A stretch of 52,742 bases of DNA, taken from the NCBI GenBank assembly GCA_900317635.1, contig ONHN01000013.1, forward strand, positions 1-52,742, given 5' to 3'. This DNA is from an uncultured Prevotellaceae bacterium (GTDB taxonomy: Bacteria; Bacteroidota; Bacteroidia; Bacteroidales; Bacteroidaceae). The notes beneath the pieces were generated by a model. It did not search any database, had not been told where the DNA came from, and worked only from the letters and a program-made list of their open reading frames with translations. Shown piece after piece: positions 40,981-49,177 of this stretch (position 1 is the stretch's first letter; each line of letters starts with the position of its first letter). The position numbers and the translations under genes are program-made.

Positions 40981-42312
40981 ATGACCCCACGCTTATCCCA
41001 CATACTGCTCCTGCTAATCTCCCTTCTCCCTATCTGCCTGCAGGCCGAGGGCGTTCCGCAACGCGCTGTTTACTTCACGGCGCACGCCGACCGCACCTCG
41101 CTCTACGAAGGACAGACCACCGTCGTGCGCTACGACATCCACCTAAGCCCCGGTGTCACGGTCAGTGGGCAAGGCATCGCCCTTTCGCACAAGCCCGACA
41201 CGCGCGGCTTCGTCATTCGCGAGTTTCCCATCAATAGCATCAAGGCGCAAAGCGAAAACGGTGCAGGAAGCGGACTGCGCGGACAGGTGAAGAAGCTCCT
41301 CGTCGTGCCGCAGCAGGCAGGAAAGCTTACCCTGCCAGGCGTGACCTACGACTGCTCCATCCTCCTGCGCAGTGTGGCGGGGGCGGATCCGCTGGCCGCC
41401 TTCTTCGACGTGAAGAGGGCCGAGGTGCAACGCAACACGCCCGCTCTGCATTTCGACGTACGCCCGCTGCCCACGCCGCGCCCCGCCAACTTCACGGGCG
41501 GCGTAGGCCACTTCAGCGTGCGCCTGCAAAGGCCCGACAGCGCACTGCGCGTGGGACAAACAGCCCTCTTGCGCCTCGTCGTCAGCGGCACGGGCAACCT
41601 CACCATGCTCTCAGCCCCGCAGTGGCCCGCGTCTGCCGACGTGCGATTCTCTGCGCCCCACGTGGCCGACAGCACACGCCTTAGCGAAAGCGGTGAGACG
41701 GGACAAATCTTCTTCGACTATCCCTTCACGCCGCTGCGCGCAGGCACCATCGAAGTGCCCGCCCTCACGTTCTCCTATTTCAATCCCGTTTCGGGACGCT
41801 ACGAACAGCTACGCACCGAAGCCTTTCAACTCTCGGGCGTGGAAGAAGCAGCCGCGCAGGCCGATGCTGATACCTCGCAAGCCGACACGAAAACGCCAGC
41901 CCTCGTTGTCTCGGCCATGATCAAGACCATCGTCGTGGCTTTGATGCTCGTGGCGGGTGCGTTCTATTTCCTAATGCGAAAGAAGAAGAGTAGGGCACAG
42001 CGACCTGATAGTAAACGTGCAGCAAAGGATGCAAAACAGCTGATGGCCACGGCGTTAAAAACCGACGAGCCTGCCACGGCAGTGCGCACGGCGCTTGAAA
42101 AATATGCCGTGCTCCTACTCGGTTCCGACGTGTTGCCGCCGCGCGATGCGCTGGCCTCTGCGCTTGTCGCAGCAGGCGTGAAGGAGTCGCAGGCAGAGCG
42201 CATCGTGGGGTTGTTGCAGCGGGCCGATGCTGCCTCCTACGCCCCCATGTCGAGCGTTGATGCCGAAGAGTTGCAAGAAGAGGCCCAAGCACTGTTGCAG
42301 CAACTATCTTAA
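40981..42312 (+). CDS. batD: BatD-like oxygen-tolerance protein
   Basis: 443 residues. Signal peptide (1-21), then periplasmic Ig-like beta domains to about residue 300 (TSLYEGQTTVVRYDIHLSPG; HFSVRLQRPDSALRVGQTALL), a single membrane helix (about 310-335, IKTIVVALMLVAGAFYFLM) followed by basic residues, and a ~100-residue cytosolic helical tail. This is the BatD arrangement, but BatD proteins I know of are nearer 580-600 residues, so a segment seems to be missing. Presumed partner of the BatB VWA domain. The PAP2-like gene starts 13 bp later. Confidence 0.85.
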   Translation: MTPRLSHILLLLISLLPICLQAEGVPQRAVYFTAHADRTSLYEGQTTVVRYDIHLSPGVTVSGQGIALSHKPDTRGFVIREFPINSIKAQSENGAGSGLRGQVKKLLVVPQQAGKLTLPGVTYDCSILLRSVAGADPLAAFFDVKRAEVQRNTPALHFDVRPLPTPRPANFTGGVGHFSVRLQRPDSALRVGQTALLRLVVSGTGNLTMLSAPQWPASADVRFSAPHVADSTRLSESGETGQIFFDYPFTPLRAGTIEVPALTFSYFNPVSGRYEQLRTEAFQLSGVEEAAAQADADTSQADTKTPALVVSAMIKTIVVALMLVAGAFYFLMRKKKSRAQRPDSKRAAKDAKQLMATALKTDEPATAVRTALEKYAVLLLGSDVLPPRDALASALVAAGVKESQAERIVGLLQRADAASYAPMSSVDAEELQEEAQALLQQLS

Positions 42313-42325
42313 CAAATAAACGGCC

Positions 42326-42973
42326 ATGTTTTCAAGTCTTGACCAAACGCTCACCACGATACTTTGCCGGCACGACAACCTCTACCTCGACGGTCTGGCG
42401 CGGGCAGTGGGTACGCCCCTCGTTTGGCTACCCATGTTACTGCTGGCACTCTATGTTGTTATCCGTAGCCATTCGTCGGTGCTGGGCATCTTCCAGGTGG
42501 TTGTGGCGAGCCTTGTCTGCCTTTTCTCTTCCGAAATCCTCGCCCACCTCGCCCACTGGCTCTTGCCCGAGGAGCGTCCCGTGTGGCTCGTACCGATGAC
42601 GGGGGCGCGGCGCTATGGCCTTTTGTCCTTTATCACGCAAAACGCTATGGCTTTGGCCGTTTGGATGCACCTGCTTTTCCGCTATCGGCGGTTAAGCATC
42701 TTTCTTGTTTTGTGGGCTTTAGCGTGCCACTGGTCGCAAGTGTATATGGGCCTCGAAACGGCCTGCTACGTGCTCTTGTCCGTTCTGTCTGGCGGCGTAG
42801 CGGCCTCGCTGACCTACGCTGGCTATCTTCGGCTCAGCGTGGAGGGTAGCGTGGTGCCTTCGCGCCGGCGCGGTGTGCGCACCCGCACGGGCTACGGCGA
42901 AGACGATGCCCGCTTACTGCTCCTATGCGGCATCGTGCTCTGCCTGCTCTGCGCCTTTTTAGCCATTCTTTAA
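42326..42973 (+). CDS. PAP2-fold membrane protein lacking catalytic residues
   Basis: 215 residues, six membrane helices in the order of a PAP2 lipid phosphatase. The three phosphatase motifs are recognisable by position but degraded: motif 1 K-x6-R-P is HWLLPEERP (Arg84-Pro85 kept); motif 2, normally S-x-P-S-G-H, is SFITQN (101-106) without its histidine; motif 3, S-R-x3-G-x-H-x3-D, is SQVYMGLETACY, with Gln138, Glu144 and Tyr148 in place of Arg, His and Asp. Phosphatase activity is therefore unlikely. It may be a binding or scaffold protein, or a decaying gene whose reading frame is still open. It closes the fmt-bat gene string. Confidence 0.8.
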   Translation: MFSSLDQTLTTILCRHDNLYLDGLARAVGTPLVWLPMLLLALYVVIRSHSSVLGIFQVVVASLVCLFSSEILAHLAHWLLPEERPVWLVPMTGARRYGLLSFITQNAMALAVWMHLLFRYRRLSIFLVLWALACHWSQVYMGLETACYVLLSVLSGGVAASLTYAGYLRLSVEGSVVPSRRRGVRTRTGYGEDDARLLLLCGIVLCLLCAFLAIL

Positions 42974-43030
42974 GACACCATTTTCGTTTTTTCTATCAGC
43001 CATTTAGCCAATACGTGCGGCGCACCGCCC
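42974..43030. other. Start of a 410-bp gene-free gap
   Basis: The gap 42974-43383 holds no intact gene. This first part contains GTGCGGCGCACCG, a small palindrome. The rest of the gap is the 22-bp array (43031-43206) and the segment between two 17-bp direct repeats (43215-43392). Confidence 0.5.
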
Positions 43031-43206
43031 GACTTTCAAAGCCTGAAAGCCTCACTTTCAAAGCCTGAAAGCCTCACTTTCAAAGCCTGAAAGCCCGACT
43101 TTCAAAGCCTGAAAGTCTTCCTTTCAAAGCCAGAAAGTCTTCCTTTCAAAGCCAGAAAGTCTTCCTTTCAAAGCCTGAAAGTCTTCCTTTCAAAGCCTGA
43201 AAGTAC
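43031..43206 (+). repeat. Tandem array, eight 22-bp units
   Basis: Eight direct copies, each exactly 22 bp, of a unit whose 17-base heart is CTTTCAAAGCCTGAAAG. Most copies contain a 6-bp inverted repeat, CTTTCA and TGAAAG, around AAGCC; copies five and six carry AGAAAG in place of TGAAAG. The variable bases fall mainly between hearts (GCCTCA in early copies, GTCTTC in later ones). The array covers 176 bp. Confidence 0.92.
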
Positions 43207-43214
43207 GCCTTCTG

Positions 43215-43392
43215 TGTAGTTTAACGATTTTAGTTGACTACTTGTGGTCTTACTCACAATAAGGGTTGACCCCAGATTAAACTTAATTTTATTTCACGTT
43301 GACTCGACTTTAGGGAGAGAGAGCCAGGAAGCCCTTCTCTGCCTCTAGTTTCGGCCTCACTAAATAGCAAGACATTGTAGTTTAACGATTTT
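43215..43392. mobile_element. 144-bp segment between perfect 17-bp direct repeats
   Basis: TGTAGTTTAACGATTTT occurs at 43215-43231 and again at 43376-43392. The 144 bp between are AT-richer than the surroundings and hold no ORF of note. The second copy sits exactly where the reading frame of the kinase remnant opens. This may be the scar of an inserted or recombined element with a long target duplication, but no transposase or clear inverted ends are seen, so the class is open. Confidence 0.45.
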
Positions 43393-43638
43393 TTCACAAA
43401 AGACCTATCGCGCGGCAACATTCTCTTCGGCGACGGCGACCGCGTGGAACTCATCGACCTCAATCGCATCCGGTTTCATAAAGTGAGCATGGACGAGAGA
43501 TGCCGCAACTTTGCCGAACGACTGCCGGCCACGCCCGAACAGCGTCGCACAATGGCTCATGCCTACGCCGAGGAGCGCGGCTTTGATGCAGAGGAATGCC
43601 TGCGGCTGATGTTGCAATATAATCGAGCGAAGGAATAA
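43384..43638 (+). pseudogene. 3' remnant of an LPS-core-kinase-like (WaaP/KdkA/InaA family) gene
   Basis: 84 codons remain open after an in-frame TAG at 43378. The translation starts with repeat-derived codons and then reads KDLSRGNILFGDGDRVELID, followed by LNRIRFHKVSMDERC and RNFAERL. D-x-S-x-GNILF followed by IDLNR is the catalytic and metal-binding end of the Kdo-kinase/InaA protein-kinase-like family, well known in Bacteroidales as IDLNRMRF. Everything N-terminal to the catalytic loop is missing and replaced by the direct-repeat segment and the 22-bp array. There is no plausible start except GTG 43444, which would exclude the catalytic loop. So it is a broken gene. Confidence 0.8.
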
Positions 43639-43666
43639 ATCCCAATCAATCATAACCTTCCAAAGA

Positions 43667-43691
43667 TGCCGTCCTATGATGGCAGCTTTTT
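43667..43691 (+). terminator. Intrinsic terminator after the kinase remnant
   Basis: TGCCGTC, loop CTAT, GATGGCA (one G-U pair), then GC and TTTTT (43687-43691). It is a textbook form, 29 bp after the stop codon of the remnant, suggesting the 3' end of the original gene is intact. Confidence 0.75.
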
Positions 43692-43762
43692 CGCTGTACC
43701 TTTGTGGCTAAGAGCTTTACTTCTTTGAAGCAACGTCAATGGCTGCTAATAAGTCCCAAAAA

Positions 43763-43801
43763 TCCCGTCGGCGCACATCGTGCGGACGGGACGGAATTTT
43801 T
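43763..43801. terminator. Hairpin with A-tract and T-tract, likely terminator of rubrerythrin gene
   Basis: TCCCGTC (43763-43769) pairs with GACGGGA (43785-43791), and the inner CGCAC with GTGCG, around ATC; a GG bulge lies on the left. Five A lie just left (43757-43761) and five T right (43797-43801), so it can terminate in both directions. A 70-codon ORF from ATG 43739 runs through it and is not credible as a gene. Confidence 0.6.
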
Positions 43802-43868
43802 GTTTATAATAAGGCTTTAGGTGGTCAGCGTTTGGTACTGCTTCTCCACATCTTGAAAACAATCGCCG

Positions 43869-44411
43869 TTAATAGTTTTCGGCGCGTAGTTCGAAGTAGC
43901 TTTGCGGGTGGTCGCACACGGGGCATACATCGGGGGCTTTCTTGCCAATGACGATGTGCCCGCAGTTGGAACATTGCCATACGCAGTCGCCGTCGCGGCT
44001 GAAGACGATAGCATCCTGCACGTTTTTCAGCAGGCGGCGGTAGCGTTCTTCGTGAGCTTTCTCAATGGCTCCCACGAGTTCGAACTTCGTAGCAATCTCG
44101 TTGAAACCCTCTTCGCGGGCTTCGCGTGCAAACTGCGCGTACATATCGGTCCACTCGTAGTTCTCGCCTTCGGCAGCATCTAAGAGGTTAGCTTCCGTTG
44201 AGGGTACAGCACCGCCGTTGAGCAGTTTGAACCACATCTTAGCGTGCTCCTTCTCGTTAGCCGCTGTCTCTTCGAATATCTTAGCAATCTGCACGTAGCC
44301 GTCTTTCTTGGCGCGTGAAGCATAGTAGGTGTACTTGTTGCGGGCCTGACTTTCGCCAGCAAAGGCTGCACGGAGGTTGGCCTCGGTCTTGGTTCCTTTT
44401 AAGTCTTTCAT
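43869..44411 (-). CDS. rbr: Rubrerythrin
   Basis: 180 residues. A cytosolic non-haem iron peroxidase that reduces H2O2 in anaerobes. The ferritin-like four-helix domain (1-140) has the diiron ligands in [21 protein letters not shown] and [11 protein letters not shown]...EKAHEERY. The C-terminal rubredoxin-like [Fe(SCys)4] site is CSNCG and CPVCDHP. It has its own consensus promoter (44483-44513) and is divergent from glyA. Together with the Bat genes it points to oxygen defence in an anaerobe. Confidence 0.96.
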   Translation of the reverse strand: MKDLKGTKTEANLRAAFAGESQARNKYTYYASRAKKDGYVQIAKIFEETAANEKEHAKMWFKLLNGGAVPSTEANLLDAAEGENYEWTDMYAQFAREAREEGFNEIATKFELVGAIEKAHEERYRRLLKNVQDAIVFSRDGDCVWQCSNCGHIVIGKKAPDVCPVCDHPQSYFELRAENY

Positions 44412-44482
44412 TGTTTCTCGGGATGTTTAGTTTGTTATGCTCGTTGCTATGCGGAACACTTCTCTTCGCCGCGTAGCGAATG

Positions 44483-44513
44483 CAAATATAAGGCATAAAG
44501 ACTGTAATTGCAA
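44483..44513 (-). promoter_or_regulatory. Promoter for the rubrerythrin gene
   Basis: On the minus strand TTG (44513-44511), 20 bp, TATATTTG (44490-44483). It leaves a ~65-base leader. Confidence 0.8.
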
Positions 44514-44565
44514 CCTTTTCGTCAAGTTTTTTTGCCGCCGCTTGAAAGTTTTTTTGCCCTTAGCG

Positions 44566-44596
44566 TTGGCAAGTCGGAGGGTTTTACGTAATTTTG
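44566..44596 (+). promoter_or_regulatory. Promoter for glyA
   Basis: TTG (44566-44568), 20 bp, TAATTTTG (44589-44596), with a ~70-base leader before ATG 44672. The rest of the 260-bp divergent gap shows nothing else. Confidence 0.75.
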
Positions 44597-44671
44597 TAGG
44601 CAAATCGAGAAACTAACCATGTGTATTGTGCCTAACCTTTTGGCGGGCACGTCAAAAAATCTAAACTTTTT

Positions 44672-45952
44672 ATGCAAAAAGACACTGAAATCTTCCGTCT
44701 GATTGAAGAAGAGCACCAGCGCCAGTTGCGCGGTATTGAGCTCATTGCGTCCGAAAACTTCGTGAGCGATCAGGTTATGCAGGCCATGGGCAGCTGCCTT
44801 ACGAACAAATACGCCGAGGGCTATCCTGGCCACCGCTACTATGGCGGTTGCCAAATCGTGGACCAGACCGAAACGCTGGCCATTGAGCGCATCAAGCAGC
44901 TCTACGGTGCTGAATATGCCAACGTGCAGCCCCACAGTGGCGCGCAGGCTAATGCCGCCGTCTTCCTGGCTTGCTTGCAGCCGGGCGATACCTTTATGGG
45001 CTTAAACCTCGACCACGGCGGCCACCTCAGCCACGGCTCGGCTGTCAACACGAGCGGCATCTTGTACCACCCCGTGGGCTACAACCTCAAGCGCGAAACG
45101 GGTCGCGTGGACTACGACGAAATGGAAGCGCTGGCCAAGGAGCACAAGCCGAAGCTCATCGTGGGCGGCGGTTCGGCTTACAGCCGCGAATGGGACTACA
45201 AGCGCATGCGCGAGATTGCCGACAGCGTGGGCGCTATCTTCATGGTTGACATGGCTCACCCCGCTGGCCTCATAGCCGCTGGTTTGCTCGACAATCCCGT
45301 GAAGTATGCTCACATCGTTACCTCTACGACCCACAAGACGCTGCGCGGTCCGCGTGGCGGCATTATCCTTATTGGCAAAGACTTTGAAAATCCGTGGGGC
45401 AAGACGACGAAGAAGGGCGTGGTGCGCATGATGTCGTCGCTCATCGATAGTGCCGTGTTCCCTGGTCAGCAGGGTGGTCCGCTGGAACACGTGATTGCGG
45501 CTAAGGCCGTGGCCTTCGGCGAAGCACTCGACCCCTCGTTCAAGGTGTATCAGACGCAGGTGAAGAAGAACGCCGCCCGCCTGGCCGAAGAACTCGTGAA
45601 GCGCGGTTTCAGCATCGTCAGCGGTGGTACGGACAACCACTCCATGCTGGTTGACCTTCGTCCGAAGTATCCCGAACTGACGGGTAAGGTGGCCGAGAAC
45701 GCCCTTGTCAGTGCCGACATCACGGTGAACAAGAACATGGTGCCTTTCGACTCGCGTTCGGCTTTCCAAACCAGCGGTATCCGCCTCGGCACACCCGCCA
45801 TCACAACGCGCGGCGCTAAGGAGGACTTCATGGGCGAAATAGCCGAAATGATTGAGGAAGTGCTGAACGCTCCCACCGATGAGCAAGTGATTGCCAAGGT
45901 GCGTGCCCGCGTGAACGACACGATGAAGGACTTCCCCATGTTCGCGTGGTAG
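44672..45952 (+). CDS. glyA: Serine hydroxymethyltransferase
   Basis: 426 residues. PLP enzyme interconverting serine and glycine with THF and 5,10-methylene-THF, the main cytosolic one-carbon source. Landmarks: [53 protein letters not shown], and [15 protein letters not shown] with the PLP lysine at residue 222. Full-length, with its own promoter. A C/G-rich hairpin follows the stop codon. Confidence 0.97.
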   Translation: MQKDTEIFRLIEEEHQRQLRGIELIASENFVSDQVMQAMGSCLTNKYAEGYPGHRYYGGCQIVDQTETLAIERIKQLYGAEYANVQPHSGAQANAAVFLACLQPGDTFMGLNLDHGGHLSHGSAVNTSGILYHPVGYNLKRETGRVDYDEMEALAKEHKPKLIVGGGSAYSREWDYKRMREIADSVGAIFMVDMAHPAGLIAAGLLDNPVKYAHIVTSTTHKTLRGPRGGIILIGKDFENPWGKTTKKGVVRMMSSLIDSAVFPGQQGGPLEHVIAAKAVAFGEALDPSFKVYQTQVKKNAARLAEELVKRGFSIVSGGTDNHSMLVDLRPKYPELTGKVAENALVSADITVNKNMVPFDSRSAFQTSGIRLGTPAITTRGAKEDFMGEIAEMIEEVLNAPTDEQVIAKVRARVNDTMKDFPMFAW

Positions 45953-45957
45953 TTAAG

Positions 45958-46008
45958 CCTCTCTCTCCCCCCCCAGCCCTCACTCTTCGAGGGGGGGGCG
46001 AGGGGGGA
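45958..46008. repeat. C/G-rich hairpin after glyA
   Basis: A run of eight or more C (45967-45974) is complementary to GGGGGGGG (45991-45998), with flanking CTCTC and GAGGGGGGAG. Possible terminator; same family as 8819 and 46084. Confidence 0.55.
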
Positions 46009-46083
46009 GCAATGGATACTGCGTCATAGACTTTAGAGATATGGCCTTTACCCTTTGCTGCACCCCTCATAGTTGTAACAAAA

Positions 46084-46125
46084 GCCTCCCTCGCCCTTAG
46101 AGAGGGTCGGGGGAGAGGCTTCACC
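46084..46125. repeat. C/G-rich hairpin element upstream of the AI-2E-type gene
   Basis: GCCTCCCTCGCCCTTAGAG, then AGGGTCGGGGGAGAGGC, with complementary ends (GCCTC and GAGGC). It ends about 20 bp before ATG 46146, the same place relative to a start codon as the 13351 copy. Confidence 0.55.
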
Positions 46126-46145
46126 TAAAACCTACTTCCTTTCTT

Positions 46146-47255
46146 ATGCCTCAACGAGAAATCAACTTCGACCGCTTTGTGCGTTGGATACTGGCCGTGC
46201 TTGGGCTGGTGGTAGTATATTTTTCGCTTTCGTACCTCAGCCCGGTGCTCATTCCGTTCTTTGTAGCGTGGGTGTTTGCCTACATGCTTTATCCCATTGT
46301 GCGCTTCTTTGAAGTGAAGTGTCGCTTGCGCTATCGCGTGCCGTGCATCATACTGACGCTGGCATTGGTTGGCGTTTTTATCATGGGGATATACCTTTTG
46401 GTTGTGCCGCCCTTCGTGGAAGAGACGTCGAAGATGAAGGAGGTTGTGACAAACTACGTGCAGGGCGAGTTGAAACACGAAGACTCGTTGCCCTCGAACG
46501 TGAACCGCTTCCTCCAGTACAACCTCTCGGAGAAGGAAGTGGAGAAGCTGTTGCAGCATCAAGACGTGCAGACAGCCATCAAGAAGTTGGTGCCAAAGGC
46601 GTTGGACGTGGTTTCTACTACTGCGGGCATGCTGATAGGCTTTATATCGTCGCTAATAGGTTTGCTCTACTTCTTCTTCCTGCTCATGGACTACGAGAAG
46701 TATGCGAACGGATGGATACGCTTTGTGCCGCCTTCGCGGCGGAAGCTGACGTCGCAAATAGTGGACGACATAGAGCGCGGCATGAACGGTTATTTCCGAG
46801 GGCAGGTGCTCGTGGCGCTGTCCAACTGTGTGATGTTTTCCGTTGGTTTCCTGCTGATAGGTTTCCCCATGCCTATTGCGCTGGGATGCTTCATCGGACT
46901 AATTAGTTTCGTGCCCTACCTGCAGCTCATCGGCCTTGTGCCCGCCACGCTGTTGGCACTGATGAGTGCGGCGCAGACGGGCCAGAACTTTTGGCTGCTC
47001 TTTGGCGGCGTGGTGCTGGTTTACTGCGTGGTGCAGGTGTTGCAGGACGTGTTTGTTACGCCCGCTGTGATGGGCAAGATTATGGGACTTTCGCCCGCCG
47101 TGGTACTGCTGTCGCTGTCGGTGTGGGGCTACATGCTCGGCATCATTGGCCTTATCATCGCCCTGCCCATGACTACGCTCATGATTTCCTACTATCGTCG
47201 CTACATCTGCGGCGAAACGGAGGACGGACCGATGGAGGCGGCGGAGGAAGGGTAG
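46146..47255 (+). CDS. AI-2E/TqsA-family permease
   Basis: 369 residues, seven to eight membrane helices (PF01594). Two helices (about 12-45, 60-85) are followed by a ~90-residue extracytoplasmic, charged segment, then paired helices; LIGFPMPIALGCFIGLISFVPYLQLIG and the downstream QVLQDVFVTPAVMGKIMGLS are family hallmarks. Members export autoinducer-2 or act as Na+/H+ antiporters; substrate cannot be told here. It is monocistronic in appearance, with a composite repeat downstream. Confidence 0.88.
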   Translation: MPQREINFDRFVRWILAVLGLVVVYFSLSYLSPVLIPFFVAWVFAYMLYPIVRFFEVKCRLRYRVPCIILTLALVGVFIMGIYLLVVPPFVEETSKMKEVVTNYVQGELKHEDSLPSNVNRFLQYNLSEKEVEKLLQHQDVQTAIKKLVPKALDVVSTTAGMLIGFISSLIGLLYFFFLLMDYEKYANGWIRFVPPSRRKLTSQIVDDIERGMNGYFRGQVLVALSNCVMFSVGFLLIGFPMPIALGCFIGLISFVPYLQLIGLVPATLLALMSAAQTGQNFWLLFGGVVLVYCVVQVLQDVFVTPAVMGKIMGLSPAVVLLSLSVWGYMLGIIGLIIALPMTTLMISYYRRYICGETEDGPMEAAEEG

Positions 47256-47309
47256 GCGCGTGTTGCTGTGTTGCGCCCGCAAAGCAACATAACTGGACAC
47301 GGGAGCGGC

Positions 47310-47412
47310 GCTCGCAGGGCTACGCCGAAGGATACCGCAGGCGAGACGCCTGAGTCCCTTCAAGCGGGCGCGACGACTTGTCACTCGTCACTTGTAACTT
47401 GTAACTTAAACA
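47310..47412. repeat. Palindrome family joined to reverse heptamer arm
   Basis: Core GGGCTACGCCGAAGG, then GCAGGCGAGACGCCTGA (about 47337-47353), then reverse units TTGTCAC, TCGTCAC, TTGTAAC, TTGTAAC ending 10 bp before the AraC-type start codon. Confidence 0.75.
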
Positions 47413-47421
47413 TCGCTACGC

Positions 47422-47808
47422 ATGAAGAAGGAGGCAAAACGATACGCTATCACGGACGCGGTGGCCGACCGCATCTACGTTAGCATCTTACAGAAGCTGC
47501 TTGTAGAGCGTCGGTATCGCGACCCGAACTACACGGAGGCGATGCTCTCGCGCGAGATACGCGCAAGTGCGCGCTACATCACGCAAGTGCTGAAGGACCG
47601 CACGGGCGGTTCGTACAGCCAGTTTGTCAACAGCTACCGCTTGCGCGATGCGCGGCGCATGCTCCGCACACCGCGCTATGCCGACTATACCGTTGAGGAA
47701 ATAGGCATTGAGTGTGGCTACGCTTCGCGGCAAGCCTTCTACGTAGCCTTTGGACGCGAAATGGGGATGACGCCACGGCAGTATAGGAAAATGAACCATG
47801 AAGAATAA
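47422..47808 (+). CDS. Stand-alone AraC-type HTH regulator
   Basis: 128 residues. Only the double helix-turn-helix DNA-binding module of the AraC family is present: LSREIRASARYITQVLKDR (first HTH) and YTVEEIGIECGYASRQAFY (second), ending GMTPRQYRKM. No sensor domain and no membrane segment, so any signal must act elsewhere or the protein is constitutively active. It ends 9 bp before the cysteine desulfidase gene, so both are likely on one transcript and the regulator may control it or itself. Confidence 0.9.
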   Translation: MKKEAKRYAITDAVADRIYVSILQKLLVERRYRDPNYTEAMLSREIRASARYITQVLKDRTGGSYSQFVNSYRLRDARRMLRTPRYADYTVEEIGIECGYASRQAFYVAFGREMGMTPRQYRKMNHEE

Positions 47809-47817
47809 ACCTTGCTT

Positions 47818-49149
47818 ATGTTGACCAAAGAAGAGCGCGATAAGATCAGCGCCTTGGTGCGCCGCCAGGTTGTACCCGCCATTGGATGCACGGAGCCCGT
47901 CTGCGTGGCCTTAGCTGCGGCACGCGCTGCAGAGTTGCTGGAAGAGCGTCCGCCCGCCCGCGTGACGGTGCGACTTAGTGCCAACATCCTGAAGAACGCT
48001 ATGGGCGTTGGCGTGCCAGGCACTGGCATGGTGGGCCTCCCCATCGCCATTGCCCTCGGCATGAGCGTAGGGCGCTCGGAATACGGATTGGAAGTGTTGC
48101 GCGATGTGGACGACGATGCTGTTACGCGCGCGCGTACCTATATAAATAAGGGTTGCATCGACATCGGTTTAGCAAGCGATGCGCCCGACAAGCTCTATGC
48201 CGACGTGGTGTGCGTGGCCACGGACGGCAGGGAGTCGCGCGTGGTGATTGCGCACGAGCATACCCGCATTATTCACGAAGAGTGTGCAGGCAAGGTGCTC
48301 AGCCACGAAGAGGTAAAACCCGAGAGTGCTGACGGCGAAAAGGCGGCGCTCTGTGGGGGTGTCTGCCTCACGCTTAGGAAAGTGTGGGAGTATGCCACGG
48401 CCTCGCCTTTAGAAGAGATACAATTCATTGACGAAGCACGGCGGCTGAACCTGGCTGCTGCCGAGCAGTCGTTGGCTGGCAACTATGGCCACCGCTTGGG
48501 CAAAGCCCTTTCGCGCCCGCTGGGTCGAGGCTTGCTGGGCGATAGCATGTTCAGCCACATCCTTAGCAGCACGAGCCTTGCTTGCGATGCGCGCATGGCG
48601 GGTGCCCCCATCCCCGTGATGAGCAATAGCGGGAGTGGGAACCAGGGCATTTGCGCCACGAACCCCGTGGCCGTTTTTGCGCTTGAGAACCACAACACCG
48701 CCGAAGAGCTGACGCGCGCCTTGATGCTGTCGCACCTGACGGCTATCTACATCAAGCAACACATGGGCACGCTCTCGGCGCTCTGCGGTTGCGTGGTGGC
48801 CTCGACGGGTAGCAGCTGTGGCATTACCTACCTTATGGGCGGCGGCTACAAGGAAGTGAGCTACGCCGTGCAGAACATGATAGCGAACCTGACGGGGATG
48901 ATATGCGACGGCGCAAAACCCAGTTGCGCACTGAAGCTGACCAGCGGCGTAAGCACCGCCGTGCTCTCCGCCATGCTGGCCATGCAGGGCGAGCACGTGA
49001 CGAGCGTGGAGGGCATCATTGACGACGACGTGGACCAAAGCATCCGCAACCTCGTGGCCGTAGGCACCGATGCCATGGACGAGACGGACCGCTGCGTCCT
49101 GCATATTATGACAAACAAGAAGCAAGGGACTGCGCATGCGCCTTGCTGA
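47818..49149 (+). CDS. cyuA: L-cysteine desulfidase (CyuA/YhaM, UPF0597 family)
   Basis: 443 residues from ATG 47818 (TTG 47812 is in frame but unlikely). The family breaks L-cysteine down to pyruvate, ammonia and sulfide with an oxygen-sensitive [4Fe-4S] cluster, in the cytosol. The AIGCTEPVCV motif carries the conserved Cys24 near the N-terminus; further cysteines lie in CGCVVASTGSSCGITYLMGG and MICDGAKPSCALK. Related to the alpha part of anaerobic serine dehydratase, which is the alternative reading. It follows the AraC regulator (9 bp) and precedes a monooxygenase-like gene (28 bp). Confidence 0.88.
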   Translation: MLTKEERDKISALVRRQVVPAIGCTEPVCVALAAARAAELLEERPPARVTVRLSANILKNAMGVGVPGTGMVGLPIAIALGMSVGRSEYGLEVLRDVDDDAVTRARTYINKGCIDIGLASDAPDKLYADVVCVATDGRESRVVIAHEHTRIIHEECAGKVLSHEEVKPESADGEKAALCGGVCLTLRKVWEYATASPLEEIQFIDEARRLNLAAAEQSLAGNYGHRLGKALSRPLGRGLLGDSMFSHILSSTSLACDARMAGAPIPVMSNSGSGNQGICATNPVAVFALENHNTAEELTRALMLSHLTAIYIKQHMGTLSALCGCVVASTGSSCGITYLMGGGYKEVSYAVQNMIANLTGMICDGAKPSCALKLTSGVSTAVLSAMLAMQGEHVTSVEGIIDDDVDQSIRNLVAVGTDAMDETDRCVLHIMTNKKQGTAHAPC

Positions 49150-49177
49150 ACATGACAACCAAAACTGATATTACTTT

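Noticed and set aside
43031-43206. CRISPR array
   Set aside because: Units are contiguous 22-mers with no spacers between repeats, and no cas gene is present.
43739-43951. 70-codon ORF
   Set aside because: It is built over a terminator hairpin and the end of the rubrerythrin gene; no domain is seen.
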